Shown: positions 1 through 7,900 of the stretch, one piece after another
Numbering within the stretch: position 1 is the first letter of the stretch
How the letters are laid out: every line of letters begins with the position of its first letter
Assembly (NCBI GenBank): GCA_964567125.1
Contig: CAZMLC010000069.1
Span: 1-14,218 of the forward strand
Direction: 5' to 3'
Source of the DNA: CAZMLC01 sp964567125
GTDB lineage: Bacteria > Verrucomicrobiota > Kiritimatiellia > RFP12 > UBA1067
Length of the DNA: 14,218 nt
Notes under the pieces: model-generated
Databases searched by the model: none
What the model was told of the DNA's origin: nothing
What the model saw: only the letters and a program-made list of their open reading frames with translations
Program-made: the position numbers and the translations under genes

Positions 1-324
1 GCGCGCACCCGTTGCAGTGATGATATAGGCGGCGCGACCGACAATCCGTTCACCGTTCGTCATGGTCTCGCGCAACGCGCACTGCGCACCGCAAAGACTC
101 GAACGAAACACCTCGGCGCATGAACGACCCAGCGCTTCCTGACAGGAAACCCCTGTGATGCGCTCCGCTGCACGGTTAAAACTGGTAATCCGCCACTGAT
201 GATCCACGGTGAAGACCCCATCGGAAATACTGTTTAAAATCGCCTCCGTAAGCGGGGCATCCACGCTTGCCGCTGACTCGCTCACCAACCGCTTCGGCTT
301 AACTTTTTTATTACCCGGCTTCAT
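1..324 (-). CDS. PAS-domain protein, N-terminal part; probably a sigma-54-dependent regulator (cut by window edge)
   Basis: Reading leftward from an ATG at 322-324, 108 codons stay open to the window edge, so only the N-terminus is visible. After a basic, probably flexible stretch (residues 1-24), residues 28-108 look like a PAS sensor domain: ILNSISDGVFTVD (29-41), the core ITSFNRAAERITGV (46-59), then a run with Cys61, Cys69, Cys78 and Cys82. The pattern GRxC-x3-F-x4-C-x3-CALR matches PAS domains that I know at the N-terminus of sigma-54-interacting AAA+ transcription factors with a Fis-type HTH. The AAA+ and HTH parts lie outside the window, so a PAS histidine kinase cannot be excluded. 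A clear ribosome site (GGAGAG, a few bases upstream of the ATG) supports the start. The gene begins 28 nt after the metal permease stop and is probably co-transcribed with it. The clustered cysteines could sense redox or metal, which is inference. Confidence 0.75.
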   Translation of the reverse strand, partial: MKPGNKKVKPKRLVSESAASVDAPLTEAILNSISDGVFTVDHQWRITSFNRAAERITGVSCQEALGRSCAEVFRSSLCGAQCALRETMTNGERIVGRAAYIITATGAR

Positions 325-352
325 GCCTCTCCTTCAAAATTGACCCTACAGA

Positions 353-1174
353 TCAACGCTCTGTTTTTACGGTAGCATGCACAGCCGAAAGAAGAAAGAG
401 GAAAATGGAACAGACAATAATCGAAGGGTTGATCGGCAGATCAAACGCGTAAGCGAGAAGGCTTCCCGCCCAGACAACGACAACCCCCATCATCGCGGCC
501 ATGGCCATGACAGCCCAGAGGCGACGCGCCAACAGTAATGCGGTTGCAGGAACGATCACCAGCAGTGCAAAGACGAGCAGCGCGCCGCCATTTTTCGAGG
601 CACTGGAAACCACAATACCCAGCAGCGCAAAGAAAAACAACTCCCACATCCCGCTGCGCAAGCCCATCACCTGCGCCGCTTCGCGATCAACGAAGACCAT
701 CATCAGCGGACGCAGAACGAGCAACAGCGAAACCAAGCAGGGCACTCCAATGAACAACAACGTCGAACGGTCCATGGCACTGCACACGAGTAAATCGCCA
801 TACAACATGGCTTTGATCTCTTCCAGACCTAACCCGTGCTGCGCAACCAGCAGAATACTGCCACTCGAAGCCACAAGAAAAAGCGCAGCCAGAACAACAT
901 CGCGCGGAATGCGGTTGCGCATGTCTGGCACAGCCAGAAGAGCCACGCCTGCAGCGGTCGTCCCCATTGCTCCCAGCAAAGGCGGCCAATGAAAGACCAG
1001 CGAAAAGGCCAACCCCAGCGTGGCAACCTCTGAGAGCGCAATGCTGACAAAGACGACGCGCTTGAGCAGCACAAAGACACCGAAGACACTGCAGATGATC
1101 GCCATCAGTGTGCCGCAGATCAGCGTCTCCGGAAAAAGATGTATCAATTCCATCACCAATCGAAACAGGGTCAT
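353..1174 (-). CDS. Metal ABC transporter permease, ABC-3 (ZnuB/MntB) family
   Basis: This 273-residue, almost entirely hydrophobic protein is the inner-membrane channel of a zinc/manganese-type ABC importer; about eight membrane segments can be traced. Family landmarks are GGALLVFALLVIVPATA (196-212), corresponding to the conserved ABC-3 segment; a cytoplasmic coupling stretch DREAAQVMGL (163-172) that would contact the ATPase; and DLPINP near the C-terminus (245-250). Where many ZnuB proteins have LSHA, this one has ALSEVATLG (46-54), which resembles a variant subfamily with Ser-Gln or Ser-Glu there. The start ATG overlaps the ATPase stop by 4 nt (ATGA at 1171-1174), and AAGGAG lies about 10 bases upstream inside the ATPase gene, so translation is probably coupled. 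Neighbours (ATPase, periplasmic binding protein, outer-membrane barrel) indicate metal uptake. Zinc is more likely than manganese but is not proved by sequence. Confidence 0.93.
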   Translation of the reverse strand: MTLFRLVMELIHLFPETLICGTLMAIICSVFGVFVLLKRVVFVSIALSEVATLGLAFSLVFHWPPLLGAMGTTAAGVALLAVPDMRNRIPRDVVLAALFLVASSGSILLVAQHGLGLEEIKAMLYGDLLVCSAMDRSTLLFIGVPCLVSLLLVLRPLMMVFVDREAAQVMGLRSGMWELFFFALLGIVVSSASKNGGALLVFALLVIVPATALLLARRLWAVMAMAAMMGVVVVWAGSLLAYAFDLPINPSIIVCSIFLFLLSAVHATVKTER

Positions 1175-1842
1175 CGGCTCATCTCCTTCATCGCTTCAAG
1201 CGTGGCGCTTCGATGCTCTACGCGACAAACCTGCGGCGCCAGCTCAGCACACTGATCCAACCGATGGTGCACCCATAAAATCGTCTTATTGTGCTCGCGA
1301 TGCAACATCTGAATCAGCGCCAACACATCGCGCTCCGCCTGTGCATCAAGTCCAGCTGTGGGTTCATCAAGGACCAGAATATCTGCCAGGGAGACGGCCG
1401 CGCGAGCGAGTAAGGTCTTTTGACGCAAGCCACCTGAAAGTTCGCTGAAGCGCTTATGCCGATGCGGCAGCAGACCAAACCGCGCCAAGACTGCTTCCAG
1501 ACGCTGATGCTGCTGCGCCGAGGGACGATGCCAGAAACCCAATTCAGGAAAGAGCCCCTGCCGAACCCAATCCGTCACACACAAGGGATAGATCGGATCG
1601 ATCTGTTTCTGCTGAGGCACATAGGCCGGAGGATGTGCACCGAAACGACAGGTTATCGTTCCTGACTGGTGCGGAACCAATCCAAGACAGGCCTTGAGCA
1701 GCGTTGTTTTGCCGGCCCCGTTGGGGCCGACAAAAGGGAGCAGCACGCCGCGCGGAATCGCGAGGTTGATCTTTTCCAGAACAACCTCGCGACCATACGC
1801 AACCGTCACGTCGTGACACTCAATGATCGCCGTATCTTTCAT
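1171..1842 (-). CDS. Metal ABC transporter ATP-binding protein (ZnuC/MntA family)
   Basis: This is the nucleotide-binding subunit (223 residues, a normal length) that powers the importer from the cytoplasmic side. All ABC motifs are present: Walker A GPNGAGKTT (39-47), Q-loop AYVPQQ (73-78), signature LSGGLRQ (135-141), Walker B DILVLDEP (154-161) with the catalytic Glu160, D-loop GLDA (164-167), and the switch histidine in WVHH (190-193). The sequence around the Q-loop, PQQKQIDPIYP, matches Zn/Mn importer ATPases, which usually read PQ...D..FP. The ATG at 1840-1842 overlaps the stop of the upstream binding-protein gene by 4 nt and is preceded by GGAGG 3 nt away. The 3' end in turn overlaps the permease start. 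The three genes therefore form one translationally coupled block. No extra C-terminal regulatory domain is present. Confidence 0.95.
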   Translation of the reverse strand: MKDTAIIECHDVTVAYGREVVLEKINLAIPRGVLLPFVGPNGAGKTTLLKACLGLVPHQSGTITCRFGAHPPAYVPQQKQIDPIYPLCVTDWVRQGLFPELGFWHRPSAQQHQRLEAVLARFGLLPHRHKRFSELSGGLRQKTLLARAAVSLADILVLDEPTAGLDAQAERDVLALIQMLHREHNKTILWVHHRLDQCAELAPQVCRVEHRSATLEAMKEMSR

Positions 1843-2840
1843 TGTCCTCCAGCCAACTGATGGATCGCGTTATCCAACATGGACAGATAGCTGGATGCCT
1901 TGTCGGATCCTCCCGTCATGTTGGGAACCACCACCCATCGAATCCGCGTCTCATCCGCCACGCGCTCCGCAGCTTTACGTGGGTAATACGGCTCCTGCAG
2001 AATCACGCACTGCTTGCGCTGCTGAACCTCGTGAATAATGCCGGCCAAGTGTTTCGCGGAAGGCGGAATCCCCGGCTTGGGCTCCAGCTGGAGATCCGCG
2101 CGCAGATCAAACCGATTGAGCAGGTAAAGCCAGCTGCGATGGTAGGTCACGACGCTCCATCCCGCGAACGGTCTGAGCGTGGCCACCCATCCCCCTATCG
2201 TCACCTTCCTTTCCGCAGCGACGGCATCCAACCGTTTGGACAACATCGCCTTCCAGAGCGTTTCACCGCCGCACGTTTCAACGGCTGCAGAACCAAACAT
2301 CTTCACATCGAGTTCCTTTTGAAAGCGCCGGGCATTAGCCTGGAAACGCTCGGCCTGCTCAGGATAGAGCTGTGCAAAGCGCCGGGCCAGCGTCTCGGCC
2401 ATCAAGCGGCCATTCAACGGATCGAGCCAGTAATGCGGATTACCCAGCGGATGGATGTCGCCTTGATCGCGCGTCACCGGCGCAGTCGGCACGTCCAAGC
2501 GGAGAATCGCTTCGGAAACGTCCATGTGATGCGAAGCGCCGATCTGAATGTTCGGATTGCGCGCATCGCGCAGAATGACGGGCTCCCAGCCGACCTCCAA
2601 TTCCAGACCAATACGAACCCAGACATCCGCGCTACGAGCGCGTAAGATAAAACTGGGTTTTGCCGTGAGTGCATGCGGTTCCTCACGGCCTGTAGTCAAT
2701 GATGTGACCTTCGCAAAATCACCGACAACCTGGCGCGTAATATCGGCCAAGTCAGGCGTCGTGGTGAGGACGCTGATTTTCTCCGCATGAAGCATCCAGG
2801 TCACGCTACTCGTCATGATAGCAGCAACGATCCATTTCAT
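1839..2840 (-). CDS. Periplasmic metal-binding protein of the ABC importer (ZnuA/TroA family)
   Basis: The product (333 residues) is a cluster A-I solute-binding protein that captures a divalent metal in the periplasm and delivers it to the permease. An N-terminal signal peptide is visible (Lys2, hydrophobic 4-17, likely cleavage after HA at 18-19), with no lipobox cysteine. Family landmarks: VLTTTPDLADITRQVVGD (24-41); EEPHAL with His56 as probable first ligand; NPHYWLDPLNGRL (134-146) with His136 as second; VVTYHRSW (230-237) with His234 as third; and LQEPYY (281-286), where an acidic residue probably completes the site. The long His-rich loop typical of many ZnuA proteins is absent, although HH occurs at 104-105. 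The ribosome site GAGGAGG precedes the ATG. The gene starts 18 nt after the barrel gene and overlaps the ATPase gene by 4 nt. Zinc versus manganese specificity is inferred only. Confidence 0.93.
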   Translation of the reverse strand: MKWIVAAIMTSSVTWMLHAEKISVLTTTPDLADITRQVVGDFAKVTSLTTGREEPHALTAKPSFILRARSADVWVRIGLELEVGWEPVILRDARNPNIQIGASHHMDVSEAILRLDVPTAPVTRDQGDIHPLGNPHYWLDPLNGRLMAETLARRFAQLYPEQAERFQANARRFQKELDVKMFGSAAVETCGGETLWKAMLSKRLDAVAAERKVTIGGWVATLRPFAGWSVVTYHRSWLYLLNRFDLRADLQLEPKPGIPPSAKHLAGIIHEVQQRKQCVILQEPYYPRKAAERVADETRIRWVVVPNMTGGSDKASSYLSMLDNAIHQLAGGQ

Positions 2841-2858
2841 TGTTGACCTCCTCTCTGA

Positions 2859-4337
2859 TTAAAAATCATGCGCACCGTGTTTACCAAAGGTCAACTGCCA
2901 CTGGAGCAGAATCTCCCAGGCATCTTCGCGATCCTCAGCGGTCTGATACCAGCCGCGCCCCAATTGCGCACGCAGCAGCGAGAATTCCGACAACTTCCAA
3001 TCCAGCACAAACGACGTGCGCTCTGAACTACCGAATACGTTGCGCGTTTCGTAAGGTTCCTGCACGCGATTCATCACGCCCACCTGGTCCCAGCGCAATC
3101 CGGCTCGCCAGCGCGGCAGAATGCCATAAAGCCCTTGCAGATAGTACCCATCCTGATCAGCTTCCCAATCCGAACCGTCCCAGTCCGTACCTGCACCATC
3201 CAGGTTCATGTTGCGATAGAAATATTCGCCCTGAACCACGACATCGCCTTCGCCATGCGAGCGTTGCGCACTGTACTTATAAACAAAGTCCGTGCCATAG
3301 ATCATGGTGTAACCGTCCGCAGCCTTCAGCAAAGCCTCCTCAACCACCTGATGCTGTCCGCCCACGGCCGACACACCGAAAAGCAGGGCATGCTGCTCGC
3401 CCAGATCAGGACCGATCTTCATAAACGCGGTGTAGAGACGCGGTGCATTGTGCTCAGCCAACGCATCATCCTCAGCAACCGCAAAGGACTTTTCATTGTC
3501 GCCATTGAAGACTTCAGCGCCGAAGAGCCAATAGAAGGGCGTTGGTGCCAACCAGGTCAACTGCGCGCCGATTTCGTTCAATCCATGATGCCCGAACATC
3601 ACATCGTAAACCAGCGGTTGATCCACAAAGTCCCACGTGTGCGAATGTTGCCGATTCATACGGCCTATACCGCTGCGCAGTTTACCGGCACTGAGCATGA
3701 AGCCATACGGCAAACAGGTGGTCTGCAAGACAGCCTCCTCGACCTCCGCACCGTCATCGCTCACCGCCACGATGGTCCAGGCACGGAAATAGGGATCAAC
3801 CTCTGCCGAGAAGCCCAGCTCCACGTGGCGCAAGTTGAAACCGTTTTTATACTCCTCGTGATCGTGGTCGCCATCGTGATGGTGACCCAAACCCGCGAGT
3901 TCTTCTTTGATATGCGCCATACCTTCGCTGGACGTATCGTGATAGAAATAGAGATCCAAGACCGCAGAGATGTCCATGTTGAGTCCTTGCAGCGTGGTGC
4001 TTTTCGGCAGTGCCTCAACCACCTTCTGCTTAAAGGATGAATAGAGATCCTGCTCCGGCAGAACATCCACCGAATTCGTCGCACGGATCGGTGCTGAAGC
4101 GGTCACAGCACCTGTTGAGGGAACAGCATTCCCCTTCTGCTGCATCATCGCTTTGAGTTCCTCGATTTCGCGTCGATGGTTCGCCTCCAGGGTCTCCATC
4201 TGTTTGCGCAAGGTTTGGATCTCATTTTCAAGCTGTTGATACTTGGCCGCCTCGGTCTGGGCAGAAACGTCGCGGGCGCCAAGCAAAAGCGTCATGACAA
4301 GGCATGACATGCCCGGAATAAATAAGCCTGTTTTCAT
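2859..4337 (-). CDS. Outer-membrane beta-barrel protein with coiled-coil N-terminus and His-rich loop, metal-uptake associated
   Basis: This 492-residue protein opens the metal operon. It has a signal peptide (about 1-26, ending VSA), a heptad-patterned coiled coil (about 32-68), a Ser/Thr/Pro-rich linker (70-90), then many alternating aromatic/polar stretches typical of beta strands, ending in phenylalanine (DF-COOH), the usual outer-membrane insertion signal. Residues 151-162 contain GHHHDGDHDHEE, a plausible metal-gathering loop, and further histidines occur at 231, 233, 250 and 251. Proteins of this style, porin-like and without a TonB plug, are known to me as uncharacterised neighbours of zinc ABC transporters; the coiled coil recalls trimeric porins that contact peptidoglycan. 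I infer that it lets zinc cross the outer membrane. The start is the first ATG; it lacks a good ribosome site, since the nearest GAAGG is 15 nt away and inside a possible hairpin. Met10 is an alternative start, but it would shorten the signal peptide. Confidence 0.82.
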   Translation of the reverse strand: MKTGLFIPGMSCLVMTLLLGARDVSAQTEAAKYQQLENEIQTLRKQMETLEANHRREIEELKAMMQQKGNAVPSTGAVTASAPIRATNSVDVLPEQDLYSSFKQKVVEALPKSTTLQGLNMDISAVLDLYFYHDTSSEGMAHIKEELAGLGHHHDGDHDHEEYKNGFNLRHVELGFSAEVDPYFRAWTIVAVSDDGAEVEEAVLQTTCLPYGFMLSAGKLRSGIGRMNRQHSHTWDFVDQPLVYDVMFGHHGLNEIGAQLTWLAPTPFYWLFGAEVFNGDNEKSFAVAEDDALAEHNAPRLYTAFMKIGPDLGEQHALLFGVSAVGGQHQVVEEALLKAADGYTMIYGTDFVYKYSAQRSHGEGDVVVQGEYFYRNMNLDGAGTDWDGSDWEADQDGYYLQGLYGILPRWRAGLRWDQVGVMNRVQEPYETRNVFGSSERTSFVLDWKLSEFSLLRAQLGRGWYQTAEDREDAWEILLQWQLTFGKHGAHDF

Positions 4338-4352
4338 GATATATGGGAAGAG

Positions 4353-4375
4353 CCTTCAACATGAATCGCTGAAGG
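4353..4375 (-). other. Possible leader hairpin overlapping the only SD-like bases of the barrel gene
   Basis: CCTTCA (4353-4358) and TGAAGG (4370-4375) are complementary across an 11-nt loop in the untranslated leader of the barrel gene. On the mRNA the GAAGG nearest to the start codon falls in this stem, 15 nt before the ATG. A 6-bp stem with a large loop is weak and could be chance; any effect on translation is a guess. Confidence 0.25.
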
Positions 4376-4402
4376 GTGAATACACATTGGACACGCAGAT
4401 CG

Positions 4403-4419
4403 CGCCTCGCGAAGAGGCG
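4403..4419 (-). other. Short GC-rich stem-loop in the metal-operon leader
   Basis: CGCCTC (4403-4408) pairs perfectly with GAGGCG (4414-4419) around a 5-nt loop. It lies between the operator-like palindrome and the barrel gene. No T-run follows on the minus strand, so it is not a classical intrinsic terminator. It may stabilise the leader or mean nothing. Confidence 0.3.
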
Positions 4420-4428
4420 ACATCAGAG

Positions 4429-4456
4429 ACAATGCAGGCAAACGCCCGCATTTCAA
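4429..4456 (-). promoter_or_regulatory. Candidate promoter of the metal-uptake operon
   Basis: On the minus strand TTGAAA (4451-4456; five of six match the -35 consensus) is followed after 16 nt by CATTGT (4429-4434; a weak -10). It lies about 90 nt upstream of the barrel-gene ATG and just after the stop of the small upstream gene. The -10 is poor, and the call rests partly on the operator-like palindrome that spans the two elements. Read-through from the upstream gene is the alternative. Confidence 0.35.
4431..4452. promoter_or_regulatory. 22-bp imperfect palindrome, candidate Zur/Fur-family operator
   Basis: The plus strand reads AATGCAGGC, a 4-nt centre (AAAC), then GCCCGCATT. The arms AATGCxGGC and GCCxGCATT are inverted repeats with eight of nine positions matching per arm. 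The position just upstream of a metal-uptake operon and between possible -35 and -10 elements is where a Zur-type repressor would bind. The outer part (GAAATGC on the minus strand) recalls the edge of proteobacterial Zur boxes (GAAATG...CATTTC), but the GC-rich core does not, so the identity of the regulator is inference. Confidence 0.5.
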
Positions 4457-4465
4457 CATCGTGTT

Positions 4466-4861
4466 TTAACTCTGATCAGGCGGTGCGTGTGAAGGACAGG
4501 CTGGATTGAAAACGGAGAAGACCGGCACACACCGCTCGATCAAGAGCACGGGCCGGATTGTCTCGAAAACGAGCGCCACCTGCTTACGATCTATCGCAGG
4601 AGAGGTCGGCATCAGCACCGAAAGCAACCGACAAATCCAACAGCTCTCCGCTTGAACCTGAACCTCAATCGACGGAAGGGAATTGGCCCCGGACGCGCAG
4701 GTACAACAGGCATGGTCCGTATGCCCTCCCGCATCGAAAAGATGCAACCATGGCAAAAAACTGATTGCAGAAAACAGCCACGCACCCGCAAAAACCCTTA
4801 GGCGCTGCCTAAAAGTACGCGAACCCATGATTGCTGTTATGCGTTGCCACATCATGCTCAC
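4466..4861 (-). CDS. Small Cys/His-rich exported or membrane-anchored protein, function unknown
   Basis: I do not recognise this 131-residue protein as a named family. It has a basic N-terminus (Arg15, 18, 20, 22), one hydrophobic helix (about 24-42, AGAWLFSAISFLPWLHLF), then a Cys/His cluster HTDHACCTC (47-55) and a second pair CWIC (74-77), with two later cysteines (111, 122). The arrangement loosely recalls small DUF2946-like proteins with paired cysteines found near metal genes. It lies between ileS and the metal operon and ends 14 nt before the operator-like palindrome. A periplasmic metal-binding role is inferred only. The longest frame starts with GTG at 4859-4861; ATGs at 4853-4855 and 4850-4852 are equally possible. 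The only good ribosome site (GGGAGG) is about 30 nt upstream, separated by a perfect hairpin. It might not be translated, but the membrane helix followed by the Cys/His set argues for a real gene. Confidence 0.6.
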   Translation of the reverse strand: MSMMWQRITAIMGSRTFRQRLRVFAGAWLFSAISFLPWLHLFDAGGHTDHACCTCASGANSLPSIEVQVQAESCWICRLLSVLMPTSPAIDRKQVALVFETIRPVLLIERCVPVFSVFNPACPSHAPPDQS

Positions 4862-4865
4862 TGAT

Positions 4866-4890
4866 CAGAACGTGTCTTCAACACGTTCTG
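4866..4890 (-). repeat. Perfect 10-bp inverted repeat with 5-nt loop between ileS and the small Cys/His gene
   Basis: CAGAACGTGT (4866-4875) and ACACGTTCTG (4881-4890) are exact complements around CTTCA. As RNA it would be a stable hairpin. It is placed where an ileS terminator might be, but no T-run follows on either strand, so a classical intrinsic terminator is doubtful. It lies exactly between a GGGAGG ribosome site (minus strand, 4891-4896) and the start codons of the small gene. Folding would therefore bring that site within 4 to 10 nt of a start. As DNA, the same symmetry could be a protein-binding site. Confidence 0.6.
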
Positions 4891-4917
4891 CCTCCCGGCG
4901 TGACGCAGGCGATCACA

Positions 4918-7900
4918 CTACACTTTTGCAACCGCAATCGCCACGCTGTGCCCATTAAGATCCACCGCTTCCGCGCTGACCGTATCGACAAAGTCCAGCT
5001 TCTCGCAGAGCGTCTCGGCTTGAATGTACTCCGAAAATTGTTCCACCGCTGCGTTCAACTCGGCATCGCCCGCCACCGTGATGGCAATGCGCTGCGTCAC
5101 CTCAAAATCCGCCTCCTTGCGCAGATTCTGCACACGGCTGACAAACTCGCGGGCGAGGCCTTCCTTGACCAGTTCCGGCGTAAGGCCGGTATCCAAGGCC
5201 ACGATGATCTCGCCCTCCGCGGCGACGACCATCCCTGCTTTGGGTTTACGTTGGATGACCACTTCGGCCAGCGAGATCGCGACCGCGCCGACGGACACCG
5301 ATTGGCCGGCGATCAACGCTTGGATCTGCGCGGTCGTGAACTGGGCAATAGCCGCAGCCACCACCTTCATGTTCGGCCCGCATTTCGGACCCAGTGCCTT
5401 GAAGTCGGCCTTCACCGTCACATCGGCCAATTCGGTTTCATCCGAACCATAGGCGATGCTCTTGACGTTGAGTTCATCCGTGATGAGATCCTCGTCGCTG
5501 CTAAAGGCATTGCGGACCTCGGCGTTGGCGGAAACCACATGCAGCTTGGCAAGTGGCTGACGCACCTTCAGATCGTTTTCCGTGCGCAGCTGGCGGCCCA
5601 TCTTGACGACGTTCTGCACCAGCGCCATGCGGCGTTCCAGCTCCGTGTCGCGCGCCGCGGCATTGGCCGTCGGGAACGCGCAGAGATGTACGGACTCCGG
5701 CATGGAAGCACCCTTGAGGTTGCGATAGATCGCCTCGCTGATAAAGGGCGTAAAAGGAGCCGCCACCTTGCTGAGCTGCACGAGCACATAGCGCAACGTG
5801 CGATAGGCGTGCATCTTGTCGTCGTCATTCTGCGACTTCCAGAACCGACGGCGCGAACGCCGGATATACCAATTGGTCAGATCCTCGACAAAATTCACGA
5901 ACGGACGCACGGAACGCTGCAAGTCGTAGTCATCCATGGCTTCCGTCACCTCGCTGATCAAGGTCTCGAGCGACGAGACGATCCAACGATCCAGCACGTT
6001 AGGACTGTTGGGCGTGGCGACCTCCGCTTCGTTAAACCCATCGACATTCGCATAGGTCACAAAGAAGCTGTAGGCGTTCCACCAGGGAATCAGCAGATCG
6101 CGCAGAATCTGCTTCACACCCGTTTCGGAGAAGCGCAGGTTCTCCGCACGCACCACGGGCGAATAGATCATGTAGAGGCGCAGCGCATCCGCGCCGTAAG
6201 CCTCCAGAATGTGCATCGGATCCGGATAGTTCTTGAGGCGCTTCGACATCTTCTTGCCATCCTCAGCCAGCACGAGGCCATTCACGACCACGTTCTTGTA
6301 AGGTGACTTATCGAAGAGACAGGTGCCGAGCACCATGAGCGTATAGAACCAGCCGCGCGTCTGATCCAGACCCTCGGCAATGAAATCCGCCGGGAAGAAG
6401 GACGAGACATCGGCCTTGGGATTGAAGGGATAATGCTGCTGCGCATAGGGCATGGAGCCAGACTCAAACCAGCAATCGAGCACCTCGGGCGTCCGACGGT
6501 AAACCTTGCCGTCCTTGCGGATCACGATCTTGTCCATGAAATGCTTGTGCAGATCCGTGACCTTCTCGCCGCTGAGCGTTTCGAGTTCCGCCACGGAGCC
6601 GATGCAGAGCATATCGCTGGCATCCTGCTCGTTCACCCAGACGGGAATGCACGAACCCCAGAAACGATTGCGGCTGATATTCCAGTCGCGCGCCTCCTTG
6701 AGCCAGTTGCCAAAGCGTTTATCACCGACATACGCCGGCATCCAGTGCACGGCGTCGTTGTTCGCGGAGAGGCGCTCGTGCAAATCCTCCACACGCACAT
6801 ACCACGCCTCGATCGCGCGATAGATCAGCGGCGTATCGGTACGATCGCAGAAGGGATAGCTGTGGACAATCGTGGTCTGGTGAACCAGCTTGCCTTCCTG
6901 CTTGAGTCGCTTGATCAGATCCTTGTCGCACTCCTTGCAGAAGCGTCCTGCATATTCCGGCAACTGCTCGGTGAAATTGCAGGAGGCATCGAGCGGATCG
7001 GCGATCACGTGAATGCCGCCCTCTTTGCTGACGCGGAAGTCATCTTCGCCATAGGCCGGTGCAATGTGCACAAGGCCGGTACCATCCGCCGTGCTGACAA
7101 AGCCATCGTTCAGAACCTTGAAGGCCCCCTGCTCCGCATAGTGCGCAAAATAGGGGAAGATCGGTTCATAGGTCCAGCCCTTGAGTGTGGCACCCGTGAG
7201 GGCTGCCACGCGTGTATAATCGCTCTCTTTCTTGTAATAGGCGGCCAGTCGCGCTTCAGCCATGACGTAGCAGTCGTTCGTGCTGGCATCGCGCACCACG
7301 ACGTAATCGATTTCCGGGCCTGCGCAGATCGCGAGGTTTTCCGGCAGCGTCCACGGCGTGGTGGTCCAGATCAGCAGATAGGTCGGGCCCCAGGCCGGAT
7401 CTGCACCGGTCAACACCTTGGCGCGCACGGTCACTGCGGGATCCTGCACATCCTTGTAGTTGTTGCCGGCCTCAAAGTTCGAAAGCGGCGTATTCAGCTT
7501 CCAGCTGTACGGCATGATGCGGTAGGATTTGTAGACGCGCTTCTGCTCCCACAGCTGCTTAAAGACCCACCAGATGCTCTCCATGAAGGTCGGGTCCATG
7601 GTCTTGTAATCGTTATCGAAATCGACCCAGCGGCCCATGCGCGTCACAGTCTTGCGCCATTCGCTGACATATTTCAGCACCATGGAGCGGCACTGTTCGT
7701 TGAAGACATCCACGCCGAGCGCGCGGATTTCATGCGCCCCGCTGACGTTCAGCGCTTCCTGAGCCAGCGCTTCAATCGGCAATCCGTGACAATCCCAGCC
7801 GAAACGGCGTTCGACATGATAGCCGCGCATGGTCTGGTAGCGCGGCACAATATCCTTGATCGTTCCCGCGAGCAGATGTCCGTAGTGCGGCAATCCCGTG

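Noticed and set aside
3135..4040. Plus-strand frame of 301 codons opposite the barrel gene
   Set aside because: It is antisense to a gene with signal peptide, coiled coil and C-terminal outer-membrane signal, and no domain is recognisable in it.
4866..4890. Calling the perfect inverted repeat a definite intrinsic terminator of ileS
   Set aside because: No T-run follows the stem on the minus strand, so the classical signal is incomplete; it is listed as an inverted repeat.
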